Origin: Persicaria tinctoria
Lineage: Eukaryota > Streptophyta > Magnoliopsida > Caryophyllales > Polygonaceae
DNA length: 64,000 nucleotides
Direction of reading: 5' to 3'
NCBI GenBank assembly: GCA_037127255.1
Contig: JBANSL010000013.1
Span: 57,251,688 to 57,315,687, forward strand
Part shown: one piece after another, positions 58,118 to 64,000 of the stretch
Numbering within the stretch: the first letter of the stretch is position 1
Layout: each line of letters starts with the position of its first letter
Notes under the pieces: generated by a model
Databases searched by the model: none
Seen by the model: the letters and a program-made list of their open reading frames with translations, nothing else
What the model was told of the DNA's origin: nothing
Program-made: the position numbers and the translations under genes

Positions 58118-59194
58118 TAGGTAAATAGAAGAAGATAAATAGATGTTTTGTTACAATGAAAATTCCTTAAATTTTCCTATAAATAAAGCAATCAAAATAT
58201 TGATTATTTAAAGATTAAAATAATAATGAGTGAGTCTAACGGCAAGATAGATTTCGTCTATTGACAAGATGAAGTTTATGTATTTATGTACAGGTTCTTT
58301 TCATTTTCAACAAAACAATTACGGATTGACCCGAGAGTAACAAAAAACCGAAATACCGAAGTGTCAAAATTTTCATCAATCTCATTGAATGTAATGAAAA
58401 AGAATAGAAAGATTTGTTCTGGGTTTTTTACATTGAGGTTGGTGGGTTTTGACAGTTTTTTTTTGGTTTTCGGCGTGAGGACTATCTCAGCACAGTTCTT
58501 CGAGTCTTGGCTATTAGCTCGGCAAAGTTCAACAAGGAAAATATATATGTAAACTCGGCCCAGATTGCCGACCAAAACGCAAATACTCGGCTAAGTTCAC
58601 CAAGCAAAATTCAGTAACTCGACAAACAACGATGACAAATTTGTGGCAGTTGCGGTGAGCAGAGCTACTTGCAGTACTTATGATGGGTAGGCTTATAATG
58701 GAAATCAAGATCATCAATCTTTTGTAAAAGGGTTTCCATCATTGGGCACCAAATCAATACTAACCTCATATATACGTAGCACAAGAAATCCCACAAACAG
58801 TGCCCTCAATCATAAACATTATCAAATTTTCCACTTTCAAAATTCAAGAGGCCACCGACTACCTACGCGCAGCTCAACCGAGATGGCCGAGTCTATGCTA
58901 TTTTCTCTGTAACAATTGTCGAGTTCAGTCGCTTTTCTCGCCTCAGGTTGTCAAGTTCAGTCACTTTCCTCTACCCATGTTGTCGAGTTCATTTCGGACT
59001 ATAATTTACACTTAATCGAAATCGTATTACCTACATTGACATCCAATCTTACAAATGCATATCCAACACCCTGTCACGAAGAGATCAACAAAACAAAAAA
59101 AAAGCCCCTCCAAAAACAACACAAAATCAAAATTAATGCGCCAGCCGGATTTTCAATCTTACCTACATTACCAAGTTCTTTTGCAATTGGTGAT
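58118..59194. other. No gene seen
   Basis: Repeated CTCGGC(A/T)AAGTTCA(A/C)CAAG and TTGTCGAGTTCA-type motifs occur at 58515-58625 and 58910-58995, possibly subterminal repeats of an unrecognised transposon. No protein evidence. Confidence 0.4.
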
Positions 59195-61240
59195 GTCGTC
59201 CTTGGAGTCTATGGGTCATGGACCCGTCACACTTCCGCTGCAGTACTCTGGTGCCACTTGGTCGTCAGCTCTTCCTTTCATGTCGGCGCTCATCGAAGGA
59301 TCGCAAAGGTTAGAAGTTGCGGAGATAGGGGAGAGACAAGGGCGGACAACGCACTTCCTTAAGGATTTAGGCATGGATCAGAACGGGGGATGACGAGACC
59401 AAAGATAAGATCCCAACCCGGGAGTTACAACGGTGCCCTTAGGGTATTCTATGAGGTTATAATTGCAGCACGCAAACACATAATAATCACGAATATCATC
59501 TCATCATTCCACACTAAAATGCACCTATCTCGAGGAATAGCGATCTATGCATTCATAATATGTTCATATAATCAACTTTACATGTGCACAGAATAAGCTA
59601 GCAACCTATCATTTCATTCACCAATAATGCTTGACAGACTAAGAACATATGGCATAAGTTATGCAAAACCTAGCAAACATCACATGATATCACATTTACG
59701 ACTTATCACTCATTTAGATACACATATAAGCATGTCATAATACTGCGGGGTCGAGGCAAGCATGCTAAGATGTACCCTAAATTCACGCCAAGGGTATGGT
59801 CAGTTCATGCAAAGGTGATACAACAACTATCACATCACATACATCCATATTCACATAATAAGACAAGGACGACACATCATCACACGAGGGTTCATAGTTG
59901 GGAGGTATATGTCCTACATTATACTTGCAATGCTCATTAAACATGTACACATTCAACGAGGTCCAATTAAGTCAATTTAGCATGCGAAAACATTCATCTC
60001 ACATATCAGACATACAAGAGGGTTGACCACACTATCATACCTAATTCATATGAAGACAATAATCATGGGAATTTCATACACACGGCACATACATTCACTC
60101 ATAAGTGCAACCATGCAAGATATCAGGCAAGTCATGCTGAAATACATCAATATACTATGTCATGCAATCACAATGGCTACTACTATAACCGACATAATTC
60201 TCCAAGGACATTCCCCGACTTTTCACCCTGTTTCCCCGAGGGATGCTAGTATGACTCGCTGTGTAGGACACAAGGACATTCACACTGTTTTCGAGAGGTG
60301 GGGGTAGAACTCGTTCTTAGACTCTTACGGGAAGAAGACATGGTTGACCATTACGAGGATCGAAAGAGATGACTCCATGAGATAACTCACTTCTAACTCG
60401 AAACTACTTCAATCATCACCCCCACTAACATACTCAGGTAACCCACACATCCAATACGATTTCCGAAGGTAATTAGTTAACCAACCCAAATTTCCTCTGG
60501 AAGACACCAACCTCAGGTACGAGACTCGATAGAAGCATAGATGGTGGGATACCAAACAGGACTCGAAACGGGGAGAGCGGACGCTCCTCGACCCTTGATA
60601 TCATGCCTAAATGTTTTGGTGGGGAAGATGACAGAATCAGAATTATCAAGGGGGTTTAGTTATGGAAGGGCTATTCTGATAAGACAGGAATTTCGATTAC
60701 ATGAGAACAAGGTTTCCTCCCGCTATCGCGATTACACATTCAGTCACTTACATGTTCAAGTTAAGGCACACCGGTTATTTCTCTCTATCCTAAGCACAAT
60801 AGCACTCAACATGGAAGCATTGAACGGTATTAATATGGTCCTCTTCGAGGATGATCTCCATCGGGCCCAATTGAATATAATGCATACAATCACAGAGACG
60901 ATCTATGCCGTCCTTCAAGGAATGGCCGACCAGAGGGGCAATTACCTCACAACCTCCTAATCCCATGCTACTCCAACCCTTGGGCTTGTTGGAGTCTTCG
61001 AAACCCATTTGTAAAAGAAAGCTAGTATTTTCTCTACCATTCCCCAAATTCTATATCCATAAGGATGCCTATCGCATAGTCTCTACCCCACGAGATTACC
61101 TTCCTAATAGATCGGTCTAGGGTTAGGTTCAATTAAATTCATTTTGCCCTTTTGAAAACATTTTGAAACCAGTTGAAATCCTTGGGCCATTTCCAAAACC
61201 ATTTTAACCTATCATACTCGGTTTGCAAAACCTCGCTCTG

Positions 61241-61252
61241 ATACCACATTTA
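61241..61252 (-). other. Primer binding site of the minus-strand element
   Basis: Reverse complement reads TGGTATCAGAGC, as in the complete element at 5214. Confidence 0.88.
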
Positions 61253-62411
61253 TAACGACCTGGGATTATGATTCCCGGGTTACGTTTCGAGGGATGAAAT
61301 CCCTCATTGGGATCTTGCGCCACGAGTACAGGATGAAGGTTTGAAATTCTAAACTGACGTTTTCAAAGTGGGATTTCATACCCAAATTTGAATGGATCGT
61401 TGGAATCACCTGGGGAAGTCCCCTGTACCTGTCATAAGTCTAAACGTGGAAAACCGATAGTCATGCAAATAGCGGAAGTAAAGTGTAAATACAAGAGGTG
61501 CCACGGCAGAGCTGGGTCAAAACAGAGTCTAAAACATAAGTCTAAAAGTAGTCATGAGTCTGGTGAAGTCAGGAACTCTCACTCTCTGCCGAGCAAAAGG
61601 AATCGCGCAAATAAGAAAGCAACATCGATAGAACGAACATAATGAATATCTAAAAACGTTAATGGTGAGCGGGATCAGATGATGGCCACCTGCTCTTTCC
61701 CCACCCTAAGCACACACATACGCTATACCTAATAATCATGCTTATGGATACTGCTCAGCTCGTGAATGCATTCCATTCCATTAATGAGGAGAGGTATGTA
61801 TTTGTACCCGACCCCATATTGCATGCTTTTTAATAAATCATGAATGTGATCTTAAAGAGAAAAGGAATAAGATAATGTGAAAGGTAAAATAAGAGTAATA
61901 AGTAAAGTTATAATTATGACTCGAACGAATCAGGACGAACCCGATGAAACTGGGACATCCTATGACCCTAGCAAAGACCGCAGATACTTCATAAATAATG
62001 GCCGTTATGTTTACATACGCATAAAGAAATAGAATGCTCAATAGTCAATGCAACCTAGCATGATACTACATGGCATGTTGATCATGAATGCAAGCACCTA
62101 GTTCATGCACATAAAGCAAGGAGTTCTCTCTATCGATCTGAGTAAGCTCCGAAGAGACTTACCTGGCTATGCAGAACAGCATAATAGAAAATCCGGCACA
62201 CATCAATCACAATCACAAAGTATCACCTAGATACATATCAGAACACATATATAAGTCTACGTCTAATCATTCAAGCACCCAAAGCATACATCATTCAACG
62301 AGAATAACAACCATATCGCAATCGTCATTCCAACAAGTTCAAACATTCATCACATTGCCACATTTCGTAAGACCACATCATTCTCATCGTTCCATTCAGC
62401 CATAAAGACTC

Positions 62412-63546
62412 AACCTTAATTGTAAGATCTTGAGACCTAACCTACAAGTCTTTGAGAAAGGTTGATGAAAGACAAAACAAGACCCTGGTTTCAAGGTCTT
62501 AACATTAAGGGCAAATTGGACGAATTGGATACGTCGAATATTTTATATATTTATTTGTTAAAGATTTTTATATGCAGATTTTATATTAATATTTGAAAAG
62601 GTTGCTGAGTTATTTTTTGCAGATTCTGGAAGATTTGGTGGCTGGAAAATCTTCTATAAAAGACTGATTTTTTTAATTCAAATTGAAGATATGGAATATG
62701 GTGAAGATTCTGTGCAACCAAAAGATCTCATTTTGCGAAATTATTTCCTGATTTTCATTGCTATAAATAAAGCAAGAATAAAGGGTTTCAAACGTTAAAA
62801 AATCAGCCCTTGCAGCCTATAAAAGAGACGGTGCAAGCGAAGAAGAAGAACACTACTTGAGCATTCAATCTACAAGCAAAGCATTCTCCATTGCAATCAT
62901 CCGAAATTGATTATGTCTTTCTCCATTGTTGTTCTTGCTTTATCTTTTGAGAGGTTGAAAGTTTCTAGAGCTTCATTGTACAAGTCTGAAGTGTTATACT
63001 AAGAGTATACATCTACTCAAACGTATTCACTAGGCTATTATTTCACGAGTGTTTTGGGTTGAGTAGATAGTAGCGGGTGAGGCTACAAGTTGAGAGAAGG
63101 GTTATTCTTCTAAGCTGTATCTAGGACTCTAAGGGATCTGAGTTATCCGGATAGAATTGGGTGAGGCTTCGAGTGATTAGAAGAAGGAAAGATCTTCTCG
63201 GCTCCATAAGAATGGTTATTCTTCTAAGCTGTATCTAGGATCCATAAGAAGTGAAATAATAGTGCTTTTGAATCCTACGGGTTGAAGAACTCTAGGCGGG
63301 GATGTATGCCAAGTTTGTGCCGAACCTCGTTAACAATTCGTGTGTCCATCTATTTATTTATTCTGCATTATACTTTGATAAGTTTTATTTTCGTATAGGT
63401 TCTGCTGAACAAGTTTCTAGAATCATTTCAAGACCTTGAGTCCTGATTCAAAACATTGGGATTCATTTCAAGGCCTTGAAGTTCTGTCTGCAGAAAGTTT
63501 GCTTAAATTGTCTAAGTTTTTCTATTCTATTTATATCACCTATTAT
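62412..63546 (+). mobile_element. Probable solo copia-type LTR nested in the minus-strand LTR
   Basis: The minus-strand LTR is interrupted between GACTC at 62407-62411 and GACTC at 63547-63551, a 5 bp target duplication; homology to 29300-29400 resumes outside both. The 1,135 bp insert has TGTAAGATCTTGAG near its left end and a TATA box (TATAAAAG at 62818). Late sequence is TGTCCATC then TATTTATTCTGCATTATACT, like copia LTR R/U5 regions. GTTATTCTTCTAAGCTGTAT is repeated (about 63101 and 63216). The exact LTR ends do not fit the duplication perfectly. Confidence 0.65.
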
Positions 63547-64000
63547 GACTCTTCAAGCCACATTCATAAGTTCATAATAATAACATACCCGCATAAGCAT
63601 ATATCTCAAAAGTTCATCATACTCATCATAGTTCAGAAGGCATAAGTCAAACGATACATACTATACATCTCCTCATACTATTAGTGAACCAATCATGCTA
63701 TTAGTCCACACAATCATGATATTAGTCAATCAATCACATCAACATGCTAGTTAGTCATTGATCATATAATTTCCCGAGTCAATCCCGAAAACTGTTTCAA
63801 AAACCAAGTTACCGATTAGAATATTTGACCTTAAACGCTTATCAAATTCATTTTTCAAAACCCCTAAATCAGATCCTTATTTTAGTTCTTGAAAACCTCA
63901 AAAGCGTTGAAAATGAGTCGCGAAAATTATCGTCGAAAACGTCGAGAAATGGAGTCAAAAACCATCGGACAGGGAGCCAGTCGCGACCACGAGAGAGGCT

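Larger units (their letters stand above)
59195..64000 (-). mobile_element. Truncated relative of the LTR retrotransposon, minus strand
   Basis: 59195-61240 matches the internal region 5226-7290 in reverse complement. GCTCTGATACCACA at 61241-61254 is the reversed primer binding site, and from about 61256 the LTR follows (reversed end CCCAGGTCGTTATA, with AACGTAACCCGGGAATCATA). The LTR runs beyond the window. The internal region stops abruptly at 59195, so its 3' half is lost. It is closer to the solo-LTR-like copy at 29032-30659 than to the complete element. No gag/pol. Confidence 0.85.

Noticed and set aside
57825..58124. Arg/Glu-rich open frames
   Set aside because: They translate GA-rich low-complexity DNA running into the Pack-MULE terminus.
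60541..60960. 139-codon open frame on the plus strand
   Set aside because: It is antisense to the internal region of the minus-strand LTR element and has no domain.

Overview
This is a 64 kb window of plant nuclear DNA. The evidence is an R2R3-MYB gene with plant-type introns, plant-only protein fragments (filament-like plant protein, plant-type amino acid transporter) and plant transposon families. The FaMYB1/MYBC2-like repressor points to a eudicot. An asterid or Lamiales plant would fit, but I cannot prove it from the sequence. Only one gene looks intact: the MYB repressor on the minus strand at 33817-34921. Almost everything else is nested transposable elements, some carrying broken pieces of host genes.

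Layout. 1-2350: remnant of a TIR element rich in CGAATAAT, then a foldback MITE and TA/TG microsatellites. 2357-13199: a structurally complete, non-coding LTR retrotransposon with 2.85 kb LTRs, inserted in a TA/TG microsatellite. 13566-26680: a putative Pack-MULE-like unit. It holds an amino acid transporter pseudogene (14700-16286), a tRNA-like element, a CACTA transposon (17714-23523, TSD TGA) with a 2.9 kb array of 80 bp repeats, and the 5' exons of a filament-like plant protein gene (24478-25313). 26755-29031: a second unit with the same terminal motif in opposite orientation, carrying a broken short-chain dehydrogenase (28304-28698). 29032-30659: a solo-LTR-like copy of a relative of the big LTR element. 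31107-32118: copia remnant with a gag fragment. 32360-32914: hAT MITE with 8 bp TSD.

33817-34921: the MYB gene. 35414-38556: two short Helitrons with repeated 5' ends, one interrupted by a TIR element (36951-38385). 39001-41956: degenerate CACTA with a TNP2-like remnant. 43797-47312: minus-strand Helitron with a polyglutamine exon. 47733-48868: two Harbinger-like MITEs. 49471-52080: MULE with a perfect 9 bp TSD and arrays of the TGTCACC motif. 52442-58108: Pack-MULE with a perfect 9 bp TSD and fragments of two different ubiquitin-ligase-type genes (RING and UBR7-like), a tRNA-like element and minisatellites. 59195-64000: minus-strand, truncated relative of the first LTR element, whose LTR is interrupted by a probable solo copia LTR.

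There is no operon logic here. The biological story is capture, shuffling and decay of gene fragments by MULE, CACTA and Helitron elements around one transcription-factor gene, plus local amplification of short repeats inside the transposons. Boundaries backed by target-site duplications or diagnostic ends are firm; family names resting on remembered consensus are inference.
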